From positions 200,084-264,083 of the forward strand of contig JAUILU010000002.1 of NCBI GenBank assembly GCA_030432905.1: 64,000 nucleotides of DNA. The letters are read 5' to 3'. The notes beneath the pieces were generated by a model, which searched no databases, was not told the DNA's origin, and saw only the letters and a program-made list of their open reading frames with translations. A program made the position numbers and the translations under genes. This document shows, piece by piece, positions 8,362 through 16,778 of this stretch (the first letter of the stretch is position 1; each line of letters opens with the position of its first letter). This stretch comes from Phycisphaerae bacterium (GTDB taxonomy: Bacteria; Planctomycetota; Phycisphaerae; Phycisphaerales; UBA1924).

Positions 8362-8880
8362 ATGTCCAAGTCCGTGTTGCCCGATGCCTCATACATGGGG
8401 AGAAGTAAACGCTTTCAGTCCGGTTTCTCGTTGGTCGAGCTTGTCATCGTTGTGGTGATCCTCGGGGTTATCGGGGCTGTCGCGATGCCGCGGATAAGCC
8501 GGGGCGCGACAGGGGCTGGTTGCTCGACGTTGTGCAGCGATTTGTCGATCATGCGTCGCGCGATCGAAATGTACCGAGCGGAGCATTGTGGGCTGGCGCC
8601 GACGGACGACTCGACGTTTGCGGATCAGATGCTTTTGTACACCGATGTTCTCGGGAACACGAGCGTGACGAAGACCGGGACCTACATGTTCGGGCCGTAC
8701 CTCCGGGCGATCCCGCCATTGCCCGTCGGTGACAACGCGGGCAGCAACGAGATCACGGATACGGGCGTGCCCGGAGCGGGTGCGCAGGGCTGGTTCTACG
8801 ACAAGGACGCGGGCGATATCTTTGCCAACACCAAGCCCATCGAGGTTGATGCTTCGGGTGTGGCGTACAGCGCGTACTAG
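8362..8880 (+). CDS. Prepilin-like protein (type II secretion/type IV pilin family)
   Basis: The 172-residue product contains RFQSGFSLVELVIVVVILGVIGAVAMPRI, with cleavage expected between Gly21 and Phe22, Glu at +5 and a hydrophobic helix. The body contains a paired Cys region (GCSTLCSD) and ends in the WFYDKDAGDIFANT pattern seen in GspG/GspH-like pseudopilins. The start is uncertain: ATG 8362 gives a 21-residue leader, ATG 8395 a classical 10-residue leader, and neither has a clear ribosome-binding site. The gene stands alone, so its assembly machinery lies elsewhere. Confidence 0.8.
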   Translation: MSKSVLPDASYMGRSKRFQSGFSLVELVIVVVILGVIGAVAMPRISRGATGAGCSTLCSDLSIMRRAIEMYRAEHCGLAPTDDSTFADQMLLYTDVLGNTSVTKTGTYMFGPYLRAIPPLPVGDNAGSNEITDTGVPGAGAQGWFYDKDAGDIFANTKPIEVDASGVAYSAY

Positions 8881-8935
8881 CCGCGGAATCCGGGTTTGGT
8901 CGCGGGCTTTGGGGTGTCCCCTATGATCCGCGACT

Positions 8936-9829
8936 ATGGCGACCATCTTTCTTAATGGCGAGTTTCTCGAGGCGGACGAGGCGCGGGTTTCGGCGTTTGA
9001 TGCCGGGCTGACGCACGGGGTGGGGCTCTTTGAGACCATGTCCGCGGTGATCCCGGAGGGCGGCGAGCCCGAGGTGGTGCGCGTGTTGGATCACCTCGAT
9101 CGGCTCGCGGCTTCGGCGAAGGCGCTTCGGCTCTCGGACGACCTAAGGAAGCCGGCGCTGGCGGAGGCGATCAAACGCACCGTTGCCAAGTGCGGCCTGC
9201 CACGCCAGCGGGTGAGGCTCACGGTGACTGGCGGCGATCTGAACCCGTTGTCGGCGGCCAGAAGCGGGGGCCAGCCGCACGACCCGATGGTGATGATCGT
9301 GGCGCAGCCCGCGACCGAGTACCCGGACGAGATGTTCGAGCAGGGCGTAGTTGTCGGGATCGCCGACATGAAGGCCAACCCGTTCGACCCGATGGCGTCG
9401 CACAAGACGCTGAACTACTGGGCGAGGCTGAGCGCGCTGCAGGAGGCGTCGGTGAAGGGGGCGGCGGAGGCGCTGGTCTTTCAGGTGACCAACCACCTCT
9501 GCGGCGGGTGCGTGTCGAACGCGATCGTCGTGAAGAACGGCGAGCTGTTCACGCCGATCGTGCGGGGCGAAGAGACCGAGGGCGGTTTGCCGAGCCCGGT
9601 GCTGCCGGGTGTGACGCGCGCTGAAGTTCTGGACAACGCGCGGCGGCTGGACCTGATGACCACGAGCAAGATGCTGACGATCGACGATGTGCTCGACGCG
9701 GACGAGCTGATGCTGACGAACTCGAGCTGGGGCGTGCTGCCCGTGGTGCGCGTCGAAGCGCAGGAGATCGGCGGCGGTGTTGTGGGCGAGGTGACGAAGA
9801 AGATGCGCGAGATGCTGGTGGTGGGGTGA
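8936..9829 (+). CDS. Class IV (fold-type IV) PLP aminotransferase family protein
   Basis: The 297-residue product fits the branched-chain aminotransferase/D-amino-acid aminotransferase/aminodeoxychorismate lyase family. It has GLTHGVGLFETM near the start, the PLP lysine K157 in SHKTLNYW, and SNAIVVKNGELFTP then LPGVTRAEVL further on. The family normally has Glu in an EGxxSN motif contacting the PLP ring nitrogen. Here the segment is CGGCVSN (189-195), and Gly190 takes the Glu position. Substrate and even reaction type are therefore uncertain. Neighbours give no pathway context. Confidence 0.8.
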   Translation: MATIFLNGEFLEADEARVSAFDAGLTHGVGLFETMSAVIPEGGEPEVVRVLDHLDRLAASAKALRLSDDLRKPALAEAIKRTVAKCGLPRQRVRLTVTGGDLNPLSAARSGGQPHDPMVMIVAQPATEYPDEMFEQGVVVGIADMKANPFDPMASHKTLNYWARLSALQEASVKGAAEALVFQVTNHLCGGCVSNAIVVKNGELFTPIVRGEETEGGLPSPVLPGVTRAEVLDNARRLDLMTTSKMLTIDDVLDADELMLTNSSWGVLPVVRVEAQEIGGGVVGEVTKKMREMLVVG

Positions 9830-9867
9830 AGCGCGCACTGTGTTCGTGACAGGACGTCGCAGATCAT

Positions 9868-10158
9868 TTAGCCGAGCATCGCGAGCTGGGCGGTGGTGCC
9901 GAGGGCCTCGATGGCGAGGTTCAGCGCGATCGCGGCGGCGCACAATAGCGTGGCGCGCTGAACGCTGTGGCTCGCCATGAGCATCCGGCCCGCGATCACG
10001 GCGGGAGCGGCGACCGCGAGCGGGAAGGTCCAGGCACCGAGCGCGAAGGTTGCCAGTTGCAGGTGGGCGGCGGCGGTAATGAGGCCGAGCAGCGTCAGGG
10101 CCAGAACCGGTGCGGTCATGCCGAGCAGGTTTCGGGTTGTTCGCTGGCGGCTAGTCAT
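9868..10158 (-). CDS. Small membrane protein of unknown function
   Basis: The 96-residue product is almost wholly hydrophobic after a basic N-terminus (MTSRQRTTRN). Three likely helices at about residues 14-34, 38-56 and 64-90 are rich in Ala and Leu. The ATG at 10158 is supported because it gives the basic N-terminus and an 8-base overlap with the stop of the upstream zinc-ribbon gene, which implies coupling. No family is recognised. Confidence 0.6.
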   Translation of the reverse strand: MTSRQRTTRNLLGMTAPVLALTLLGLITAAAHLQLATFALGAWTFPLAVAAPAVIAGRMLMASHSVQRATLLCAAAIALNLAIEALGTTAQLAMLG

Positions 10159-10363
10159 CGTCTGGCCGCCTGCTGTCGAGGTTTCGCGGCGGGGGCGGGG
10201 GCGCGTTCGGCTCGGGCTTGTTGCTCGGGTTGCCCTCGTAGACAAAGTCGGGGTCGAACTTGTTGCCGCACTCGGGGCAGACGCGGATCCAGGGCGTGGT
10301 GATGAACGCTGTGAGGTCGTGGCTGCAGTGCCGACAGGTCAGGATTGGCTTTGGGGTTGGCAC
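10151..10363 (-). CDS. Small zinc-ribbon protein
   Basis: The 70-residue soluble protein has one ribbon: C10, C13, C29 and C32 (CRHC...CPEC). A Pro-rich, acidic tail (NAPPPPPRNLDSRRPDDD) follows. It has no membrane segment. It overlaps the following membrane-protein gene by 8 bases, so the two may act together, with the ribbon protein as a soluble partner (inference). Function is unknown. Confidence 0.65.
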   Translation of the reverse strand: MPTPKPILTCRHCSHDLTAFITTPWIRVCPECGNKFDPDFVYEGNPSNKPEPNAPPPPPRNLDSRRPDDD

Positions 10364-10400
10364 ATATAGAGGGTATGGACGCCGACGTGCTGGGTCATGC

Positions 10401-11138
10401 TCAGCAGCCGGCGTTGTAGTTGCCGATCCAGGCGCTGAAGTCGGTTGGTGTGCACATGCCGTCGTTGTTCTGGTCGCACCCGGGGGCGTTCGAGTTAAAC
10501 GCGCCGACCCAGGCGGTGAAGTCTGTTGGGCTGAGCATGCCGTCGTTGTTGACGTCGGCGAGGCAGGTAGGAGATTCGTTAAAGAGGAAGTTCGGCCCGA
10601 GCCTCGCGATGTTGCCGGAGTCGTACTCGGGGAATTCGAGTCCGAGGTTTGGGTCTGCGGGGAAGACGCCGTTTATGATGTTGATCGCGGGGTCAGAATC
10701 GAGTGTCGAAGGTGAGCTGATGAAACTGTCGCCGTCGTTGTGTGCGTACTCGATGGCGATGGTGTATGTGGTGCCCGGCTCGAGGTTGAGTGAGAACGCA
10801 AAGTCGCTGTAGAAGAAGTCGCCGAGTTGGTAGCCGTGCTGAGGGTCTATGAATGCGCTTGCGAGCAGGGTTTGGTTGTCGTCCCAAATCGCCCAGTTGT
10901 GTCGCGAGTGTACGGAGCCGTCGGTGACTTCGGAGTTCAGGATTCCAACGCTGGTGACGGTGATGCTCTGCAGCACAGTGAAGCGGTAGCCGATCGAGTC
11001 ACCTGCTGAATTGCCATAGAACGAGTCGAACGGGTTCGTGCCGCCGGTGAAACCCTGGATGGCCTGTGCGCCGACTTGCCCGGTGAGGGCCGTAGCAATA
11101 GCGAGGGTCAGAATTCGACACTTGTTCATGCGTTGCAT
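10401..11138 (-). CDS. Secreted protein of unknown function with GC-type dockerin tail
   Basis: The 245-residue product has a signal peptide (MNKCRILTLAIATALTGQVGAQ; an ATG three codons in would also serve). A beta-rich domain of about 160 residues follows, containing YRFTVLQSITVTSVGI and GTTYTIAIEY. This resembles jelly-roll domains of the DUF4082 kind found in exported proteins, but I cannot assign it firmly. The last 54 residues are the dockerin tail with DVNNDG and DQNNDG loops ending NYNAGC. It lies at the downstream end of a run of six dockerin genes on this strand (10401-18407). Confidence 0.75.
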   Translation of the reverse strand: MQRMNKCRILTLAIATALTGQVGAQAIQGFTGGTNPFDSFYGNSAGDSIGYRFTVLQSITVTSVGILNSEVTDGSVHSRHNWAIWDDNQTLLASAFIDPQHGYQLGDFFYSDFAFSLNLEPGTTYTIAIEYAHNDGDSFISSPSTLDSDPAINIINGVFPADPNLGLEFPEYDSGNIARLGPNFLFNESPTCLADVNNDGMLSPTDFTAWVGAFNSNAPGCDQNNDGMCTPTDFSAWIGNYNAGC

Positions 11139-11192
11139 GGTACCAGAAATGTAAACGAGGTTGTACTATTTTTGGCTTTGGTGGCTGTGATT

Positions 11193-12338
11193 TCAGTCGC
11201 ACCCGGCGTTGTAGTTTCCGACCCACGCGGTGAAGTCGGTGGGTGTGCACACGCCGTCGTTGTTCTGGTCGCACCCGGGGGCGTTCGAGTTAAACGCGCC
11301 GACCCATGCGGTGAAATCTGTTGGGCTGAGCATGCCGTCGTTGTTGGTGTCGGCGGGACAGTCGGTGCACGGGTTGAGCTTGACGACGCTGATGCCAGTG
11401 GAGCCGGTGGCGAGGTAGGCGTGTGCGTTGTGGATGGCGATGGAGTTCGCGTTGCCCGGCAGGTCGAGCGAGTCGATGAGCGTGGGGTTTGCGGGGTCGG
11501 AGATATCGATAGCGGCTAGACCTGAGTTGCCGTCGGCGGCGTAGGCGGTGTCGCCGATCGTTTCGACGTCCGCAACGCGGCCGGGTGTGTTCAGTACGCC
11601 GAGTTGTGATGGGTTTGCGGGCAACGAGATGTCAACGAGGACGAGGCCCGTCGAGTAGTCGGCGAGGTGTGCGGTGTCGCCGACGATCGAGAGGTCGAGC
11701 GTGTAGAAGAGGTCGTCGAACGAGTCGAGCAGCACGGGGTTCGTCGGGTTGGTGATATCAACGACCGCCATGCCCTTGAGGTCGTCGGCGATGTAGGCGG
11801 TGCTGCCGACGATGGTGATCGCGACGGCGTGGCCGGGCGTTTGGAGTGAGCCGATCTCAACGGGCATCGCGGGGTTGCTGACATCAAAGACGACAAGGCC
11901 GCCGAGGCCGACGGTGACGAATGCGTTTTGGCCTTGCACAACGACGTCGGTTGCGCCCGACGTGGTCGGCGCGTTAGCGATTAGTGGCGGCGCGCTCGGG
12001 TCGCTGATATCAACGATCTGGAGGCCGTTCTGGTAGTCGGCGATGTACGCTGTGTGCTGAACAACACAGACGCCGAGCGCATCGCCGGGCGTGTCGTGCG
12101 TGCCGAGCAGTACCGGGTCGGTGGGGTTTGTGAGGTCAAGGATGTGCAGCCCCGCGTCGCGGCTCGGGACGAAGGCGAGGTTGTTCGCGATCTCGATGTT
12201 GTCGGTGTAGCCGGGGAGCGCGAACGCTACCGTGGGTTCGAGGAGGTCGCACTCTTGGCAGGTCGCTTGCGATGCGGAAAGAACGGCTGCTGCGGCGAGT
12301 GTCAGGGCTGCGCGGCTTGGGTTCTGGTGTGGTTGCAT
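11193..12338 (-). CDS. Secreted LVIVD-repeat beta-propeller with GC-type dockerin tail
   Basis: The 381-residue product has a signal peptide (to about residue 28). Roughly six repeats of about 42 residues follow, with the LVIVD pattern (GLHILDLTNPTDPVLLG, GLQIVDISDPSAPPLI, GLVVFDVSNPAMPVEIG and so on). LVIVD repeats form a beta-propeller and usually bind protein or carbohydrate without catalysis (family knowledge). The dockerin tail starts CPADTNNDG and ends NYNAGCD, one residue beyond the usual final Cys. It is near the downstream end of the dockerin cluster. Confidence 0.85.
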   Translation of the reverse strand: MQPHQNPSRAALTLAAAAVLSASQATCQECDLLEPTVAFALPGYTDNIEIANNLAFVPSRDAGLHILDLTNPTDPVLLGTHDTPGDALGVCVVQHTAYIADYQNGLQIVDISDPSAPPLIANAPTTSGATDVVVQGQNAFVTVGLGGLVVFDVSNPAMPVEIGSLQTPGHAVAITIVGSTAYIADDLKGMAVVDITNPTNPVLLDSFDDLFYTLDLSIVGDTAHLADYSTGLVLVDISLPANPSQLGVLNTPGRVADVETIGDTAYAADGNSGLAAIDISDPANPTLIDSLDLPGNANSIAIHNAHAYLATGSTGISVVKLNPCTDCPADTNNDGMLSPTDFTAWVGAFNSNAPGCDQNNDGVCTPTDFTAWVGNYNAGCD

Positions 12339-12372
12339 CGCTGGTGCTCCGGGGGGTGCCTTGGAGGCGAGT

Positions 12373-13650
12373 TTAACAGCCAGCGTTGTAGTTTCCGACC
12401 CACGCGGTGAAGTCGGTTGGTGTGCACATGCCGTCGCTGTTCTGGTCGCACTCGGGGGCGTTTGCGTTGAATGCGCCGACCCATGCGGTGAAGTCTGTTG
12501 GGCTGAGCATGCCGTCGTTGTTGACGTCGGCGAGGCAGGGCTGTGTTTCGGGTGCCCAGACGATGAGGTCGCCCTCTGGGCGTGGGACGCCGGTGTCGTA
12601 GATAGGACCGATCTGTGTGAGGTCGCCGTTGGTTTCGACGCGGAAGACGATGATGCCTCGTTCGCCTCCGGATTCGAGTGTGTCGTCGGTGACGAAGAGG
12701 AGGTCTTTGTACGAGGTCATGTCGCCGATGTGTCCCTGGCCTCCGACGTCGTGGAACGCGGCGGTGGGCGTGAGTGAGCCGTCTTTGTCGACGGCGAACC
12801 CGCGGACGGTCGCGTCTCTGCCGTGGCCTACGAAGAGGAAGTTGCCGGATTCCATGGTGGCTATGTAGGCGGGGCTGTCGCCGGCGCTGATGTAGGGTGA
12901 GTTTGGGAGCGGTGTGAAGGGGGTCGGGTTGCTGGTGTCGTTGACCTCGTGGCCCGTGACTTTGTTGGAGCTACTTGAGATACCGCCCGCGGCGTAGACG
13001 AACCGGCCGTCGGCGCTGAGCGTGATGTCGAGCGTGTAGCTGCCTTGCACGATCGAGCCTTCCGGAGTGATGTTGCCCGCGTTGTCGTACCTGTAGCGAA
13101 AGATGGTGTTGGCGAACGAGTCCTGCGCAAGGAGGATGCTGCGGTCGCGGTCGATAGCCAGCGCGGTGCAGAAGCCGTTGGTTGATTGCGCGTCGGCGGG
13201 CGTGATGCTGCCCGTGTTGAGGTCGACGTCGTAGCTGTTGAGGATTGAGTCTGAGAAGTCGGTGTTGGTGATGACGATGGTGTCGTTGTCGAGCCACTGC
13301 ATCGCCAGAGGCGAGGTGGGGACGGTGTCGGTGCCGATGAGCGAGATCGTGGAATCGCTGTTGACGTGGAAGAAGTAGACCTCGTCGGTGGCGGATGAGC
13401 CGTCGTCGGAGCCCGCGGGGTTGCCGACGCAGAGTGTTGCGCCGTCGGGCGAGATGGCCATTGAGTCGGACCAGATGCCGCTTGGTTCGTTGTCGGCGAG
13501 CGTGAGCGTGCCGTCGGAGTTGATGGTGTACGCGGCGACGGTTGCGCCGAGCGAGTAGTAGTGCGCAACGAAGAGCGTCGGCTCATCGGGCTGCGCCGAT
13601 GCGGTCAGGGCGAACGAGGCGGCGAGAGCGATTGCTGCTTGTGTGCGCAT
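12373..13650 (-). CDS. Secreted lactonase-like beta-propeller with GC-type dockerin tail
   Basis: The 425-residue product has a signal peptide (MRTQAAIALAASFALTASAQ). It resembles the 6-phosphogluconolactonase-like propeller family: YTINSDGTLTLADN, MAISPDGATLCVGN, YTLDITLSADGRFVYAAG and GFAVDKDGSLTP. The start at 13650 is set by the signal peptide; the frame is open 78 codons further into the next tail. Enzyme activity is not implied, as many exported members have none known. The tail has DVNNDG and DQNSDG loops. A 7-base-pair hairpin at 13657-13682 overlaps its ribosome-binding site. Confidence 0.8.
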   Translation of the reverse strand: MRTQAAIALAASFALTASAQPDEPTLFVAHYYSLGATVAAYTINSDGTLTLADNEPSGIWSDSMAISPDGATLCVGNPAGSDDGSSATDEVYFFHVNSDSTISLIGTDTVPTSPLAMQWLDNDTIVITNTDFSDSILNSYDVDLNTGSITPADAQSTNGFCTALAIDRDRSILLAQDSFANTIFRYRYDNAGNITPEGSIVQGSYTLDITLSADGRFVYAAGGISSSSNKVTGHEVNDTSNPTPFTPLPNSPYISAGDSPAYIATMESGNFLFVGHGRDATVRGFAVDKDGSLTPTAAFHDVGGQGHIGDMTSYKDLLFVTDDTLESGGERGIIVFRVETNGDLTQIGPIYDTGVPRPEGDLIVWAPETQPCLADVNNDGMLSPTDFTAWVGAFNANAPECDQNSDGMCTPTDFTAWVGNYNAGC

Positions 13651-13656
13651 GCGATG

Positions 13657-13682
13657 GGTACCTCCACACTCATGAAGGTACC
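13657..13682 (-). promoter_or_regulatory. Leader hairpin partly covering the ribosome-binding site
   Basis: On the minus strand the leader of the gene at 12373-13650 contains GGTACCT, a 12-base loop, then AGGTACC, 7 bases before the ATG. The likely Shine-Dalgarno GGAGG (13661-13665) overlaps the 3' arm, so folding would hide three of its five bases. Control of translation is inferred from position only. Confidence 0.4.
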
Positions 13683-13711
13683 AGTGGGGGGAGCTTGGCA
13701 CAAGGATTGAT

Positions 13712-15853
13712 TCAGCAGCCGGCGTTGTAGTTGCCGATCCAGGCGCTGAAGTCGGTTGGTGTGCACATGCCGTCGCCGTTCTGGTCGCATTCGGGGGCGC
13801 TTGCGTTGTACGCGCCGATCCAGGCGGTGAAATCGGTGGGGCTGAGCATGCCGTCGTTGTTGACGTCGGCGAGGCAGGGTTCACTTGTGCAGTCTTCCCA
13901 GCCGTCGAGCGCGTTTGCGATGGCGTCGGTCAGGGCGGCGGCGACCGCGGCATCCGGAGCGGAAGGGTCGAGCTGATCGGTTTCGACGAACGCGGTGATC
14001 GCGAAGTCTTGGGTGACGACTACGCCGCCTGAGCCGCAGACTGGGACGGAGAGCAGGTTCATGCTCAAGACACGGAGCGTGGGTGTGACGTTCAGGTACA
14101 TCGCGTCGCGGCTGAGCGTGCGGTGGCGAACGACGACAGCCTGCTTGAACTGCTCGATCTGCGACGGAGTGAGGTCGGTCTCGGCGGCCTGCGTGTCGAT
14201 GACCGCGCCGATCTGTGCGCGGAGCGAAGCCGAGTCGTCGAAGAGCGTGCTCAGGATGTCGGTTTGAAGTTGGCCCGTGGCGAGTGTGCCGTCGGCGATG
14301 AGCTCGACGAAGTCGCTGATCTGCGAGAGGCGGAACTGCGAGTGGCAGAGGTTAGTTGAGACGGTGAACGCCTCGGGGTCGGACGGGCTGCCAAACGGGC
14401 CGAGGTGCGAATCGATCCACGCGGTGACGTTGGGCAGGGTGTAGCGCTCTTCGACGAGTGTGGCTGCGGCGCTGTAGTCACCAAGGTCGAGCACGCGGTT
14501 GACGAGCTGTTCGACTGTGAACAACTGCGGGTTGCAGACGCCCGCGGGAACCGGGCAGGCGGTCGGAGTGCATGTGTCGAGCTGTTGCTCGGTGAGCGCG
14601 ATGTCGTCGAATAGGTAGGCGTAGGCTGCCAGGAAGGGGAAGAACGCTGGCGGGGAATCTTTGCCGCCGATGAGTTTGTTGCCCCCGACCCAGAGTCCGG
14701 GATGGATGCCGTGCAGGCGTTCGCCTCCGATTTGTTTGATGTCGAGGCCGCTGTACTCGTTGGAGTTCCGCGCGGTGTTGACAGCCTCTGCGTCGAGCGC
14801 CTCGCGAACTCGTTTCTGCAGACCGGTTGGTGCGTCGACCACCGCGGCATTGGCCCATGTTTCAAGACTTGTAAAGCCGGTTTCGGCCCATGTGTATTCG
14901 ACGTCGATCGGTCTGAAGCCGGCTGTGAACGCCGGGATGAGCTCGGTATAGCCGGCGATGAGGCCCGGTTCAAAGAAGTCGGTTTGGCTGTCAAAGAGGT
15001 CGCCGAGCTGGCCGGGAAGGTTCGCGAGCTGGCTGTAGCGGGGTTGGCCCTGCCAGTCATAGAGGATCGCGTCGTAGCGGGGCTCGCCCCCTGTTGCATA
15101 GCGGAGCTGGTGGATCTCGAAATCGACAAGCCGGCCGATCTGTTCGGTTTGGAACGCTGCAATTGCAAAGTCTGTGACGTTCCACTTGATGTCCCAGTCG
15201 AACTCGCCGAGCTGGCCGCCCGGTTCGTTTTCGACTGCGAGCACGGCGTAGCCCCGGAACTCGAACAGTCCTCGCTGCACCTGGCCCGAGTACTCGATGT
15301 CAACGGGGCGCAGCGACGGGTTCTGCGTGAGGCTGAGGCTGTCAACCTCGTTGGGAGTCCTATCGAGCAGAATGTCCCACTCGATGGGGTTCGTGCCGTT
15401 GGGCACCGCGGTGACCATCATCCGGGCGGGTACGGCGCTGTTGAAGAAGCTGTCAAAGTATTCTGGGCGCATCTCCATGTCGATCGGACGAAGGTTCTGG
15501 TCGCGCAGAGCTTGCACGACCACGCTCGGTACGCCGGGCCCGACGCGCACGATTTCAGAGTTGGCGTACTGGCCCGTGTTCTCGATCTCGATCGTGTAGT
15601 AGAGGTTGGGGTCGTAGGAGTTCGTCGGAAAGCCGTTGGCGGTGTCCTGGAGCGCGGGCACGAACTCGAAGTCGGTGATGCGAGGGTCGCCGGCTCGTCG
15701 CTGGTCGAACGTCACCGCGTCGATGCCGGTCTCGTCGATCTGCCACGGGACATAGTTTGGGTTTGTCCGGTCGCCGTCGGGCGCGGGGAGAATGGGCTGC
15801 GCTGTGGCGAAGCCCGGAACGAGGGCGACAAACAGAATGGCGTGGCGGAACAT
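13712..15853 (-). CDS. Large secreted protein with tandem R-P-I/V-D-x-E repeats and GC-type dockerin tail
   Basis: The 713-residue product has a signal peptide (MFRHAILFVALVPGFATA). Its first half contains five copies of a short motif: RITDFEF (58), RPIDMEM (122), RPVDIEY (182), RLVDFEI (241) and RPIDVEY (314), spaced 59-73 residues apart. Copies are followed by strands such as GEPRYDAILYDWQG. This resembles bacterial tandem repeat domain 1, found with fungal polyglycine hydrolases and some serine hydrolases, but no hydrolase domain is obvious. Residues 340-650 look mostly helical and unassigned. The dockerin tail follows. The start at 15853 is chosen for the signal peptide. Confidence 0.7.
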   Translation of the reverse strand: MFRHAILFVALVPGFATAQPILPAPDGDRTNPNYVPWQIDETGIDAVTFDQRRAGDPRITDFEFVPALQDTANGFPTNSYDPNLYYTIEIENTGQYANSEIVRVGPGVPSVVVQALRDQNLRPIDMEMRPEYFDSFFNSAVPARMMVTAVPNGTNPIEWDILLDRTPNEVDSLSLTQNPSLRPVDIEYSGQVQRGLFEFRGYAVLAVENEPGGQLGEFDWDIKWNVTDFAIAAFQTEQIGRLVDFEIHQLRYATGGEPRYDAILYDWQGQPRYSQLANLPGQLGDLFDSQTDFFEPGLIAGYTELIPAFTAGFRPIDVEYTWAETGFTSLETWANAAVVDAPTGLQKRVREALDAEAVNTARNSNEYSGLDIKQIGGERLHGIHPGLWVGGNKLIGGKDSPPAFFPFLAAYAYLFDDIALTEQQLDTCTPTACPVPAGVCNPQLFTVEQLVNRVLDLGDYSAAATLVEERYTLPNVTAWIDSHLGPFGSPSDPEAFTVSTNLCHSQFRLSQISDFVELIADGTLATGQLQTDILSTLFDDSASLRAQIGAVIDTQAAETDLTPSQIEQFKQAVVVRHRTLSRDAMYLNVTPTLRVLSMNLLSVPVCGSGGVVVTQDFAITAFVETDQLDPSAPDAAVAAALTDAIANALDGWEDCTSEPCLADVNNDGMLSPTDFTAWIGAYNASAPECDQNGDGMCTPTDFSAWIGNYNAGC

Positions 15854-15958
15854 AGTGCGATTTCTCCGGGTGTGCACAGACACATCCGGAGACTACCGAA
15901 AGCCACGACACGATTTGAGAAGAATATTGAAGTCTGGCCGTGGGCCGATTCGCGATCG

Positions 15959-16702
15959 CTAGTCGCAGCCGGCGTTGTAGTTGCCGATCCAGGCGCTGAA
16001 GTCGGTTGGTGTGCACACGCCGTCGCCGTTCTGGTCGCATTCGGGGGCGTTCGCGTTGTACGCGCCGATCCAGGCCGAGAAGTCGGTTGGGCTGACTTGG
16101 CCGTCGCCGTTGACATCGACAACGCAGGGCGAGTCTGAGGCGCTGAACTGGGCCATGTAGCCGTACACCTCGAAGAACAGGCTCGTGTCGTGCCTGATGC
16201 TGAATCCGTCGGGCTGTGAGGTAACGACGCTTTGCGGGATGGCGTTGAGCTCGTTCGCGGTAGGAGGCTGCTGCGGTCCGAGCACGGCCTGTCCGGGATC
16301 GGTTACAAGCTCGACAATGATGCGGTCTGTTTCGTTGCCGGGCACATCTGATTCGATTGAGACGTCGAAGCTGATCGTTTGTCGTTCCGGATCGAACAGG
16401 TCTTCGCCGACGTAGATGACGCCCAAGGCTCTGTCTTGTATGACTGGGTAGTTCCCAAGGCGCAGCGTGACATCGCAGGGCCCCTGCCAAGCCGTTCGTC
16501 CGCGGTGATCGGTGAGCGGATTGTTTGGGTTGTACTCATAGGCGAGTTCGAGTTCGTATTGCTCGCCGACCATCAGATCGGTCCAGTGGTCGGAATTGAC
16601 ATAGCCGACGGTGCCTGAGCACTGAACTGCGACGTATTGAGTTTGGCTGTAGCCAGTGCCGGCGAGCGCCATACATGCGATGGTTGAAAGACAGTGTTTC
16701 AT
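15959..16702 (-). CDS. Secreted protein of unknown function with GC-type dockerin tail
   Basis: The 247-residue product has a signal peptide (MKHCLSTIACMALAGTGYSQ) and a beta-rich domain of about 170 residues with no family I recognise. Visible elements include ELAYEYNPNNP, WQGPCDVTLRLG and SLFFEVYGYMAQF. The tail is CVVDVNGDGQVSPTDFSAW and ends NYNAGCD. The first loop is less usual (CVVD instead of CLAD), and the final Asp after Cys is shared with the protein at 11193. It lies in the run of six dockerin genes. Confidence 0.7.
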   Translation of the reverse strand: MKHCLSTIACMALAGTGYSQTQYVAVQCSGTVGYVNSDHWTDLMVGEQYELELAYEYNPNNPLTDHRGRTAWQGPCDVTLRLGNYPVIQDRALGVIYVGEDLFDPERQTISFDVSIESDVPGNETDRIIVELVTDPGQAVLGPQQPPTANELNAIPQSVVTSQPDGFSIRHDTSLFFEVYGYMAQFSASDSPCVVDVNGDGQVSPTDFSAWIGAYNANAPECDQNGDGVCTPTDFSAWIGNYNAGCD

Positions 16703-16778
16703 GAAGGCATGGTAGTGGGTGCGAGTTGTAGCCGCAATGAACTATCAATTGTTGTCGAGATGTGAAACTGGCTAAGTT

